The notes beneath the pieces were generated by a model that did no database searches, was not told the DNA's origin, and worked only from the letters and a program-made list of their open reading frames with translations. Shown in pieces: positions 1-6,482 of a DNA stretch of 8,861 nt (positions within the stretch are counted from its first letter, which is position 1; each line of letters starts with the position of its first letter). The stretch comes from Gemmatimonadota bacterium. Its GTDB lineage: Bacteria; GCA-2686955. A program made the position numbers and the translations under genes. The DNA is taken from positions 1-8,861 of the forward strand of contig JALXCG010000045.1 of NCBI GenBank assembly GCA_026991065.1. The letters run 5' to 3'.

Positions 1-1
1 C

Positions 2-535
2 AACGCCCTCGCTCTTGACCCGGAAGGTCCCCAGGCGATCTTCATCGGTACCGATGCGGGCGCCTGGGTCAGCACATCGGGCGGCGGCAACTGGATGGTG
101 CTGGGGTCCGGTCTCCCCTTGGTGTCGGTCTATGATCTCAAGGTCCACCCCGAGGAGCGTTTTCTGATCGCCGGTACTCATGGGCGCTCGATGTACAAGC
201 TGGCGCTCCCCGATGGTGTCGGTATCGCCGGGCCCAGCCCACCGGCCGGGCATAACCGCCAACCTCGGCTCTACCCCAACGCGCCGAACCCTTTCAACCC
301 CAGCACCTCCATTCGCTTTGAGCTGCCGCTTTCCACTCACGCGCGTCTCGCCATCTACGATCAGAGCGGTCGCCTGATCCGCACGCTGGTCGATGCGACC
401 CTCCCCGCAGGCAGTCACAGCCGGCGTTGGGACGGTCTGTCGGCGGCAGGCGTACCGGTTGCGTCGGGTCGCTATACTGCTGTCTTGGAGGCCGCGGGCA
501 CCCGCGCCGACCAAACCATGCTCTTACTCAAGTAA
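2..535 (+). CDS. Secreted beta-propeller-like protein with FlgD-type C-terminal tail (5'-truncated)
   Basis: The reading frame is open from the left edge, so this is the last 177 residues of a longer protein whose start lies outside the window. Residues 1 to about 70 look like the last blades of a BNR/sortilin-like propeller: a degenerate Asp-box (STSGGGNW, with Ser where Asp is usual), then VYDLKVHP and AGTHGRSMYKL, a common closing pattern in such propellers. After a Pro/Gly linker, residues about 91-177 form a FlgD-like Ig domain. It opens with YPNAPNPFNPSTSIRFELP and continues with GRLIRTLVD, the WDG of the typical strand pair, and ASGRYTAVLEA, ending in LLLK. Such tails mark secreted or surface proteins in FCB-type bacteria and in some cases act as type IX sorting signals; whether this one sorts is not known. 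No catalytic residues are visible, so the function (glycan binding, sialidase-like or structural) is open. No terminator hairpin is seen before glgP, 79 bp downstream. Confidence 0.85.
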   Translation, partial: NALALDPEGPQAIFIGTDAGAWVSTSGGGNWMVLGSGLPLVSVYDLKVHPEERFLIAGTHGRSMYKLALPDGVGIAGPSPPAGHNRQPRLYPNAPNPFNPSTSIRFELPLSTHARLAIYDQSGRLIRTLVDATLPAGSHSRRWDGLSAAGVPVASGRYTAVLEAAGTRADQTMLLLK

Positions 536-600
536 ATCCTTGGCCTGCTGATCCCCAGCTTCTGGTTCGCGCTCCCATGTCACGGCGCGGGCTTCCCTTC

Positions 601-607
601 AGAGGAG
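601..607 (+). promoter_or_regulatory. Ribosome binding site of glgP
   Basis: AGAGGAG lies 7 nt before the ATG at 615. It closely matches the 3' end of 16S rRNA and fixes the glgP start. Confidence 0.8.
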
Positions 608-614
608 TTTTCAA

Positions 615-3113
615 ATGTCCGAAAAACCCGCATCGGCGGCCTTCGACTTTCTGTCGACCACTCCCCACCAACGGGCACGGCACAGTGTCGAATCGGTCAA
701 ACGCGATTTCGCGGCGCACCTTCACTTCTCCTTGGTCAAGGACCGCTACACGGCCACCGAACTCGATCGCTACGATGCCCTTGCGTTGGCCATTCGCGAT
801 CGGGTGGTGGATCGCTGGATCAAAACCCAACAGGTTCACCACGAAAAAGATGTCAAGCGCGTCTACTATCTTTCTCTGGAATACCTGATGGGGCGCGCGC
901 TACAAAACAACCTGATCAATCTCGGCTGCGAAGAGATTGTGCGGGAAGCGCTCAATGACCTGAACATCGATCTGGATACTCTGCTGAATCGCGGCCGGGA
1001 TGCCGGGCTTGGAAACGGTGGTCTGGGGCGTCTGGCGGCCTGTTTTCTCGACTCACTCGCCACGCTGGACATTCCCACTTTCGGTTATGGCCTCTGCTAC
1101 GACTACGGGATCTTCACCCAGAACATCCGGGACGGGCGCCAGTATGAAACACCGGATGACTGGCTGCGCCATGGCAATCCATGGTTCATTCCGCGTCCGG
1201 AATACAGTCAAGTCGTCCACTTCGGGGGTCGGGTCGAGACCGTTCAGACGCCGCGCGGCATCCACTTCGTCTGGCGCGATACCTCTCCCATGATCGGGCA
1301 ACCGATCGACATGCCGATCGTCGGCTATGGCGGCAAGACTGTCAACAATCTCCGCCTCTGGTCAGCCAAGGCACATGAAGATTTCGACTTCCAACACTTC
1401 GATCGAGGGGACTATTTTGGCGCCGTCGAGGCCAAGGTTACCGCCGAGAGCATTACCAAAGTCCTCTATCCGAACGACAACAACTACCAGGGCAAAGAGC
1501 TGCGCTTTCGACAGCAGTACTTCTTCGTTTCCTGTTCCCTGCAGGACATCTTTCGCCGCTACACTCGAGACCATCGATCGTTCGCCGAGTTCCCGAGCAA
1601 AGTCGCGCTGCACCTGAACGACACTCACCCCGCGCTGGCCATCCCGGAGTTGATGCGGCTGCTGCTCGATGAGCAGCACTTGTCCTGGGAAGAAGCCTGG
1701 GACATCACCTGCGCCACCACCGGCTATACCAACCACACACTCATGCCGGAAGCTCTCGAACGTTGGCCGGTGTCCTTCTTTGAGCGCCACCTACCGCGCC
1801 ACATGCAGATCATTCACGAGATCAATCGCCGCTTTCTGAAACGTGTCCGCGGGCGCTTTCCCTTTGATTCCGACCGTCTGCAGCGCATGAGTCTGATCGA
1901 CGAGCAGGGGGAACGCAGCGTACGCATGGCCTACCTTTCGATTGTCGGTTCGAAGTCGGTCAACGGCGTCGCAGCACTTCACACCCACCTGCTCCAGACG
2001 CATCTCTTCTCCGACTTCTACGAACTTGACCCGGAGAAGTTCAACAACAAGACCAACGGCATTACCCCACGGCGTTGGCTGCGTCTGGCCAATGCTGACC
2101 TGGCCCAACTCATCACCGCCCGCATCGGTTCGGCATGGATCACCGACCTGGAGCACCTGCGCGACATTGAGCAGTTCGCCGACGACGAGGATTTCCAGGC
2201 GGAATTCCGCGCGATCAAAGCGCGCAACAAAGCGGAACTCGCCACGATCATCGGTGATCGCGCCGGCGTCAATGTCTCCGTCGATTCGATTTTTGATGTC
2301 CAGGTCAAACGCATCCATGAGTACAAACGCCAATTGCTCAACGTGATGCACATCGTCATGCTCTATATGCGCTTGCGCCGTGATCCAACCATTTCAATCA
2401 CGCCGCGCACCTTCATCTTCGCCGGCAAAGCAGCGCCCGGCTACAAAATGGCAAAGAAGATCATCCACCTGATCCACGCCGTCGGCGATGTCATCAATGC
2501 GGACGCTGAAGTGGATGGCCGGCTCCGGATCGCTTTCATACCGAACTACGGGGTTTCGCTCGCGCAAAAGATCATCCCCGCCGCGGACATCAGTCAGCAG
2601 ATCTCCACCGCCGGCATGGAAGCATCCGGCACCGGCAACATGAAATTCGCCTTGAATGGCGCTCTTACCATCGGCACCCTGGATGGAGCCAATATCGAGA
2701 TCATGGAGGAAGTGGGCGAAGACAACATTTTCATCTTCGGTCACACCGCGGAACAGGTCGACGCCCTGCGCTCCGATCCCGATTACGATCCACGGGCAAT
2801 CTACGAATCGGACAATGAGATCCGCGAAACCTGCAACCTTCTCTTCGGTGGTTTCTTCGACCCGCAGGAACCCGGCGTCTTCGATTCCATTCAACGCAAG
2901 GTGCTCGACAGTTCAGATCCCTACATTCACCTCGCCGACCTGCGCATGTACGCCGATGCAATGGCCAGGACCCAGGCCTTCTATGCAAACCCAACTGCCT
3001 GGACTCGTGCCGCGATCCTCAATGTCGCGCGCATGGGGCGATTCAGCTCCGACCGCACAATCCGCGAGTACAATCGGGAGATCTGGCAAGTGCCGCAGGT
3101 TCCGGTCGACTGA
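615..3113 (+). CDS. glgP: Glycogen/starch/alpha-glucan phosphorylase
   Basis: Full-length 832-residue cytoplasmic GT35 enzyme that releases glucose-1-phosphate from the non-reducing ends of alpha-1,4-glucan using phosphate and pyridoxal phosphate (PLP). Family landmarks appear in order: DAGLGNGGLGRLAACFLDSL from residue 129; LNDTHP at 334-339; NKTNGITPRRW around 478-488; KRIHEYKRQL from 565, holding the phosphate-binding Lys/Arg cluster (K565, R566, K571); and EASGTGNMKFALNGALTIGT with the PLP Schiff-base lysine at K677. The C-terminus, FSSDRTIREYNREIW, is the usual family end. The length fits the family (about 800-840) and nothing is missing. The N-terminal stretch HLHFSLVKDR resembles the animal/plant-like branch, but I see no equivalent of the regulatory Ser14 peptide of muscle phosphorylase. 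The start is set by the strong upstream site. No other glycogen gene is in the window, so it is not part of a visible glg operon. The Tlc-like carrier follows after 53 bp. Confidence 0.97.
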   Translation: MSEKPASAAFDFLSTTPHQRARHSVESVKRDFAAHLHFSLVKDRYTATELDRYDALALAIRDRVVDRWIKTQQVHHEKDVKRVYYLSLEYLMGRALQNNLINLGCEEIVREALNDLNIDLDTLLNRGRDAGLGNGGLGRLAACFLDSLATLDIPTFGYGLCYDYGIFTQNIRDGRQYETPDDWLRHGNPWFIPRPEYSQVVHFGGRVETVQTPRGIHFVWRDTSPMIGQPIDMPIVGYGGKTVNNLRLWSAKAHEDFDFQHFDRGDYFGAVEAKVTAESITKVLYPNDNNYQGKELRFRQQYFFVSCSLQDIFRRYTRDHRSFAEFPSKVALHLNDTHPALAIPELMRLLLDEQHLSWEEAWDITCATTGYTNHTLMPEALERWPVSFFERHLPRHMQIIHEINRRFLKRVRGRFPFDSDRLQRMSLIDEQGERSVRMAYLSIVGSKSVNGVAALHTHLLQTHLFSDFYELDPEKFNNKTNGITPRRWLRLANADLAQLITARIGSAWITDLEHLRDIEQFADDEDFQAEFRAIKARNKAELATIIGDRAGVNVSVDSIFDVQVKRIHEYKRQLLNVMHIVMLYMRLRRDPTISITPRTFIFAGKAAPGYKMAKKIIHLIHAVGDVINADAEVDGRLRIAFIPNYGVSLAQKIIPAADISQQISTAGMEASGTGNMKFALNGALTIGTLDGANIEIMEEVGEDNIFIFGHTAEQVDALRSDPDYDPRAIYESDNEIRETCNLLFGGFFDPQEPGVFDSIQRKVLDSSDPYIHLADLRMYADAMARTQAFYANPTAWTRAAILNVARMGRFSSDRTIREYNREIWQVPQVPVD

Positions 3114-3155
3114 TTCGTCGGCATCTCGCGCGAGTACTCTCTCCAATTTGTGAAT

Positions 3156-3161
3156 TATCGT
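3156..3161 (+). promoter_or_regulatory. Possible -10 element for a leaderless carrier transcript
   Basis: TATCGT sits in an AT-rich patch just before the ATG at 3167, where no Shine-Dalgarno sequence is visible. A transcript starting at the usual distance would begin within one base of the ATG. No good -35 lies 17 bp upstream. A perfect 10-bp palindrome, CTCGCGCGAG, at 3125-3134 is the only other structure in this 53-bp gap and could be an operator or chance. Confidence 0.25.
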
Positions 3162-3166
3162 TACCT

Positions 3167-4516
3167 ATGAAAAACCATCTGGACCGCGCCCTCAATATCT
3201 TCGCGGATGTCCGCGCCGGAGAAGGGTCCAACGCCCTTCTCCTCATGCTCAATGTGTTCCTGCTCCTGACCGCCTACTACCTGATCAAGCCCGCCCGCGA
3301 AGCGTTGATCCTCGCCGGTGGTGGGGCAGAGGTCAAGAGCTATGCCGCGGCCGGACAAGCCCTGCTTCTACTCCTGGCGGTACCGCTCTATGGGCGTCTT
3401 GCCGCCCGGGTTCCGCGCCGGCGACTCATCAACAGCGTTACCCTCTTCTTCGTGGGCTGCCTGGTCTCCTTCTACCTGGCGGCACAGGCCGGTTGGGCGG
3501 TCGGAGTTCCGTTCTACCTCTGGGTCGGCATCTTCAACCTCATGATCATCGCCCAGTTCTGGGCGTTCGCCAACGACATCTACACGCCCGATCAAGGCAA
3601 ACGGCTTTTTGCCATCATCGGTTTTGGCGCCTCGGCGGGGGCGGTTCTCGGTGGTGTGATCGCCAAGCACCTCATCGAGCCCTTTGGCGTGCGGCAACTG
3701 CTTCTGGTCTCCGCCGGAGTTCTGTTGTTGGCTGCGGCAATCACCAATCTGATCGATCAGCGAACACAACACGCGGCCCACTCCAAGGCTCCCCATCGCG
3801 CGGAAAGCGCCACCGCCCCGATTCACAATCGTGGGGCGTTCAAGCTTCTTCTGAACAACAGTTATCTTCTCCAGATCGCATTTCTGCTGCTGATCCTCAA
3901 CTGGGTCAACACCACCGGTGAGTATATCCTGGGCGACGTCGTTCTCGCCAAAGCGCAAGCAGCGGTCGCCGCGGGCAGCAGCGGCGGCCTGGATGTCGGT
4001 GACTACATCGGCGTTTTCTACTCCGATTTCTTCTCTGTCGTCAATCTTGTCAGCCTCTTCACGCAGGCGTTTCTCGTCTCCAGGATCCTGCGCTTTTTCG
4101 GGGTTCGTGCCGCCCTCTTGATCCTTCCGGTTGTCGCTTTCGGCGGCTACCTGATCCTCGCCTTTTATCCGGTTCTGGAGATCGTTCGCTGGGCAAAAAC
4201 CGCGGAAAACTCCACCGACTATTCCCTGCAGAACACGGTTCGCAATGTTCTGTTCCTGCCTACCACGCGCGAAGAGAAATATGTCGCAAAACAAGCGATA
4301 GACAGCATCTTCGTGCGCATGGGCGACGTCCTCTCAGCACTGGTCGTTTTCGCCGGCACCCAGTGGCTCGGCATGAATACGCATGGCTTCGCGCTCTTCA
4401 ATCTTCTTTTGGTGGGAATATGGGTTCTGCTGGCCCTTGGAATCGGGCGCCGCTTTCATCAATTGGAAAGAGAATCCGCTGCAGCGTCCTCGGGCGGCAC
4501 AAGATCCCGGTCGTAG
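3167..4516 (+). CDS. ATP/ADP translocase (Tlc/NTT)-like membrane carrier
   Basis: 449-residue inner-membrane protein with about 12 predicted helices (approximately 22-40, 58-80, 90-107, 113-135, 147-168, 176-196, 228-248, 281-304, 312-335, a weak one near 337-350, 383-402, 407-427) in two halves split by a polar loop at 197-227. It fits the Npt1/Npt2 nucleotide-carrier family within the major facilitator fold. Patterns I recognise against remembered rickettsial Tlc are the TM1 end YLIKPAREALIL, FWAFANDIYTPDQGKRLFA after TM4, and a late segment TDYSLQNTVRN followed by REEKYVAKQAIDSIFVRMGD. Classical members swap ATP for ADP in obligate intracellular bacteria and plastids, but relatives in free-living bacteria have unproven substrates, so nucleotide transport is inference. 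Several charged residues important in true ATP/ADP exchangers appear replaced. The ATG at 3167 is the only reasonable start, yet it has no ribosome binding site. The last 58 bp overlap the convergent phosphoesterase gene. A generic MFS transporter is the alternative. Confidence 0.75.
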   Translation: MKNHLDRALNIFADVRAGEGSNALLLMLNVFLLLTAYYLIKPAREALILAGGGAEVKSYAAAGQALLLLLAVPLYGRLAARVPRRRLINSVTLFFVGCLVSFYLAAQAGWAVGVPFYLWVGIFNLMIIAQFWAFANDIYTPDQGKRLFAIIGFGASAGAVLGGVIAKHLIEPFGVRQLLLVSAGVLLLAAAITNLIDQRTQHAAHSKAPHRAESATAPIHNRGAFKLLLNNSYLLQIAFLLLILNWVNTTGEYILGDVVLAKAQAAVAAGSSGGLDVGDYIGVFYSDFFSVVNLVSLFTQAFLVSRILRFFGVRAALLILPVVAFGGYLILAFYPVLEIVRWAKTAENSTDYSLQNTVRNVLFLPTTREEKYVAKQAIDSIFVRMGDVLSALVVFAGTQWLGMNTHGFALFNLLLVGIWVLLALGIGRRFHQLERESAAASSGGTRSRS

Positions 4517-5625
4517 ATCTCCTCGGTGGTGCCGGCGGTCCGCCAAACATGAAGCCGCGGAGGCGCGTTCCGGTAGATGTCCAGCACCATCAGCCCCGGC
4601 ACCGAGGCGCAGAAAAGAGCGTCATCACCCCAGCCGACGGGGGAGAGTTTTGACCCCGCCCCACTGATGGCCACGTAACCCGCATAGTCGCCGCCTTGGA
4701 GAACCTGCAGATTGTGATCGTGTCCGGCGGCATAGAGCAGAGGCGGATCACTCTTCACCACCTTGCGCAGCTCCTCCATTACTTCACCGTAAGCCCCCGA
4801 GCCGATCTCCTCACCATCGCGACCGGCCAGGAGCCTGATACCCCAACTGACCACATTTTCAGCCAGCATCCCGACAAGCGGCACCCGCTCCCGCCAGCCA
4901 AAGCGGCCACCGTGGGGGCCGTAGCTCTTGGGAGGATGGTGTGCCACCAGAAGTGTTGTGCGGTCGTCGCTGTGCTGGAGAACCTGTTCCAGCCTCCGCC
5001 AGGTTCCCTCCTGATTCCGGTCCGCCGCCCGTTCCGCAATCAGGCGCTCAGTATCCAATCCGACGATGCGCACGCCCGGCCGTTCCAGGGTATCAGGGCC
5101 AGCCGCCCCGGCCGGCAGGAAGCGCCCGCCACGCTCGGCCACAAACTCCATTTGGCGCAGCAACGCCCCAGAGTCACCCTTGCCCCAATCGTGGTTACCC
5201 GGTAGAAAGACGCACTCTCCACCCGCGTCGAGAGCAGCCTCTATCTCCCGGCTGAGAACCGCTTCCACCGCGGCGCGGTCGGGCGAAGGCTCCTTCGGCA
5301 ACCCCTCGGCGTAGGCGTTGTCCCCCAAATAGAGCACGGTCGCTCGACCGGCTGCCTCCTCGACCGCCTTCCGGATCGCTTGCAAGAGCGGAGCCCCCTC
5401 CGCTACCCAGCCTGCATCGCCCACCAGCACAACACGCCAGCGCATCGAAGCCGAGTTGGCCTCTTCATAAGGGGGGCGCATCTCGCGAGAAGCGTACCGC
5501 ATTCTCTCCGCGCTACAGCCGGCCATTCCGAGCACAATCATGACCCAGCACACAAACAACCACCACCGCCCATTTCCCGGGCCGCAGATTCCGGTGCGTT
5601 CTGCTTGCCTCAACCGCCGCATCAC
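4459..5625 (-). CDS. Lipoprotein metallophosphoesterase, purple-acid-phosphatase type
   Basis: 388-residue calcineurin-like phosphoesterase. The N-terminus has Arg residues, a hydrophobic stretch (WWLFVCWVMIVLG) and a lipobox MAGC with Cys37, so the mature protein is probably lipid-anchored in the periplasm or outer membrane. Metal-binding motifs appear in family order: GDAG (69-72), GDNAY (101-105, including the Tyr typical of purple acid phosphatases), GNHD (143-146), AHHPP (228-232) and GHDH (301-304). SGAGSKLSPVG (321-331) is a stretch I also associate with secreted bacterial relatives. The likely activity is di-metal phosphomonoesterase or phosphodiesterase on an unknown substrate. GTG at 5625 is directly followed by ATG at 5622; either could be the start, and neither has a clear ribosome binding site. 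It lies 49 bp downstream of the OmpA-type lipoprotein gene on the same strand, which suggests co-transcription. Its 3' end lies inside the end of the convergent carrier gene. Confidence 0.88.
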   Translation of the reverse strand: MMRRLRQAERTGICGPGNGRWWLFVCWVMIVLGMAGCSAERMRYASREMRPPYEEANSASMRWRVVLVGDAGWVAEGAPLLQAIRKAVEEAAGRATVLYLGDNAYAEGLPKEPSPDRAAVEAVLSREIEAALDAGGECVFLPGNHDWGKGDSGALLRQMEFVAERGGRFLPAGAAGPDTLERPGVRIVGLDTERLIAERAADRNQEGTWRRLEQVLQHSDDRTTLLVAHHPPKSYGPHGGRFGWRERVPLVGMLAENVVSWGIRLLAGRDGEEIGSGAYGEVMEELRKVVKSDPPLLYAAGHDHNLQVLQGGDYAGYVAISGAGSKLSPVGWGDDALFCASVPGLMVLDIYRNAPPRLHVWRTAGTTEEIYDRDLVPPEDAAADSLSN

Positions 5626-5674
5626 GACCGCTTCGGCAACTGGGTCAGTTCGATCTCTGTTGATGGCGTGACGA

Positions 5675-6259
5675 CTACTCCATCACGACGACAACGACGC
5701 GGCGATTCAGCGCCCGCCCCGCTTTGGTGGCGTTATCGGCAACCGGCATCGTCTCCCCGTATGAATAGGAGGACAAGCGGTGGAGAGGAATCTGATGCTC
5801 TCGGTGAAGGTAATTCACCACGGCCTCGGCTCGTGCTTTACCGAGTTCCAGGTTGTAGGCTTCGCTGCCGGTCGCATCGGTGTGCCCCTGGACTTCGATG
5901 TAGACGTCGCGATTCTCCCGCTTCAGTTCCCCGACCAGCTCCGAGAGAACGGCCTTCGCTTCGTCGGACAGGGTGTAAGCATTGACCGTAAAGCGAATCT
6001 CGTCGTTGGACATCACAGTCTGACCCAAGAGATGACCCTGCGCGAGTTTGCCGGCCTCGGTCGCGCGCCGCAGGGCATCCTCGGCGGTGCGCTTGTTGGA
6101 CGCAATGCTCGCGTCACGAGAAGCCAGGCTTTGGTTCATCGACTCGTTCAGTCGTGCTTCAAGTGCAGCGATCTCTTCGTTTACGTATCCCTTGGTGGCG
6201 CAACCAGCAAACAGCAGCGTCCCGACAGCCAACAGCGATAGATGGTAGAGCCTCTTCAT
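5675..6259 (-). CDS. OmpA-family peptidoglycan-binding lipoprotein
   Basis: 194-residue lipoprotein. Signal peptide MKRLYHLSLLAVGTLLFAGC ends at lipidated Cys20. Residues about 27-75 form an alanine-rich, heptad-like helix (EEIAALEARLNESMNQ, then NKRTAEDALRRATEAGKLAQ) resembling the alanine-zipper region of OprI/Lpp-type proteins. Residues about 86-192 are an OmpA C-terminal domain: GHTD at 125-128; NLELGKARAEAVVNYL at 136-151, matching the NxxLSxxRAxxVxxxL peptidoglycan motif with Gly for Ser; and NRR at 185-187. The family binds diaminopimelate of peptidoglycan non-covalently, so this is a Pal/YiaD-like tether between outer membrane and wall. A longer frame is open back to 6400, but the ATG at 6259 is chosen because GAGGAA lies 6 nt upstream and the signal peptide begins there. 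It probably leads an operon with the downstream phosphoesterase. No tol genes are nearby, so true Pal identity is not shown. Confidence 0.93.
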   Translation of the reverse strand: MKRLYHLSLLAVGTLLFAGCATKGYVNEEIAALEARLNESMNQSLASRDASIASNKRTAEDALRRATEAGKLAQGHLLGQTVMSNDEIRFTVNAYTLSDEAKAVLSELVGELKRENRDVYIEVQGHTDATGSEAYNLELGKARAEAVVNYLHREHQIPLHRLSSYSYGETMPVADNATKAGRALNRRVVVVVME

Positions 6260-6265
6260 CAAACA

Positions 6266-6271
6266 TTCCTC
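6266..6271 (-). promoter_or_regulatory. Ribosome binding site of the OmpA-type lipoprotein gene
   Basis: On the minus strand GAGGAA is followed by a 6-nt spacer and the ATG at 6259. It decides the start against the 47-codon-longer open frame. Confidence 0.75.
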
Positions 6272-6322
6272 AGTGGTGATTCCGGCCGCTTCGAGCCGTG
6301 CGCAGGTTTGGTTAGACCGCTC

Positions 6323-6341
6323 CGCAGTCTGCTTCGCAGTC
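6323..6341. repeat. Heptamer direct repeat in the lipoprotein leader
   Basis: CGCAGTC occurs at 6323-6329 and 6335-6341, with a 12-bp offset (just over one helical turn). Both copies lie in the putative 5' untranslated region of the minus-strand transcript, beginning right at its predicted start near 6342. It could be a protein-binding site or chance. Confidence 0.3.
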
Positions 6342-6348
6342 GTCTCGG

Positions 6349-6377
6349 AATCTACCACCGCCGGTGGAGTATCACAA
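6349..6377 (-). promoter_or_regulatory. Putative sigma70-type promoter of the lipoprotein-phosphoesterase operon
   Basis: Reading the minus strand: TTGTGA (6377-6372), a spacer of exactly 17 bp, then TAGATT (6354-6349). Each hexamer matches 4 of 6 positions of the E. coli consensus. Transcription would start near 6342, leaving a leader of about 83 nt before the ATG at 6259. The exact spacing is the main support; the hexamers alone are weak. Confidence 0.4.
6355..6367. promoter_or_regulatory. Inverted repeat in the promoter spacer, possible operator
   Basis: CCACCGCCGGTGG is a perfect 6-bp inverted repeat around one central C. It lies entirely inside the 17-bp spacer of the putative minus-strand promoter and abuts its -10 element. 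A protein bound here would cover the promoter. The size is small for a classic operator, and chance cannot be excluded in GC-rich DNA. Confidence 0.35.
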
Positions 6378-6413
6378 GTCGCACCCGCCACCGTCGCCAC
6401 CTTCGGCAGCGCT

Positions 6414-6437
6414 CACCACAACTGGCACCACAACAGG
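6414..6437. repeat. 12-bp tandem repeat, two copies
   Basis: CACCACAACTGG (6414-6425) is directly followed by CACCACAACAGG (6426-6437), with 11 of 12 bases identical. Relative to the possible plus-strand transcription start near 6482 the pair covers about -68 to -45, a usual place for an activator. Further CACC motifs lie just upstream, including CGCCACC at 6386-6392 and 6395-6401. Confidence 0.6.
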
Positions 6438-6466
6438 CAGCGAGTGGCCCCAAACCGATCCGTGCG

Positions 6467-6475
6467 TGATACACT
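6467..6475 (+). promoter_or_regulatory. Possible extended -10 promoter for the microprotein-glycosyltransferase-selB group
   Basis: TGATACACT fits the extended -10 form TGnTAnnnT. Seven bases separate it from the ATG at 6483, so transcription would start at about 6482-6483 and give a leaderless mRNA, consistent with the absence of a Shine-Dalgarno sequence. There is no good -35; the tandem repeat upstream could bind an activator. Confidence 0.35.
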
Positions 6476-6482
6476 CCACTCC

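Noticed and set aside
1791-2894. Minus-strand open frames opposite glgP
   Set aside because: They lie wholly inside a well-conserved gene and show no domain or ribosome binding site.
3111-3170. UGA read-through (selenocysteine) extension of glgP, suggested by the presence of selB
   Set aside because: The phosphorylase already ends at its normal C-terminus and I see no SECIS-like hairpin after the UGA; the extension would be only 18 codons.
3368-4294. 308-codon open frame on the minus strand
   Set aside because: Antisense shadow of the membrane carrier; its highly charged composition is what antisense of hydrophobic codons gives.
5638-5650. Inverted repeat AACTG-GGT-CAGTT between the lipoprotein and phosphoesterase genes
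   Set aside because: A 5-bp stem without a T-run is too weak to call a terminator; likely chance.
6260-6400. Longer N-terminus of the OmpA-type lipoprotein (start at 6400)
   Set aside because: It would bury the lipoprotein signal peptide; the internal ATG has a Shine-Dalgarno at the right distance.
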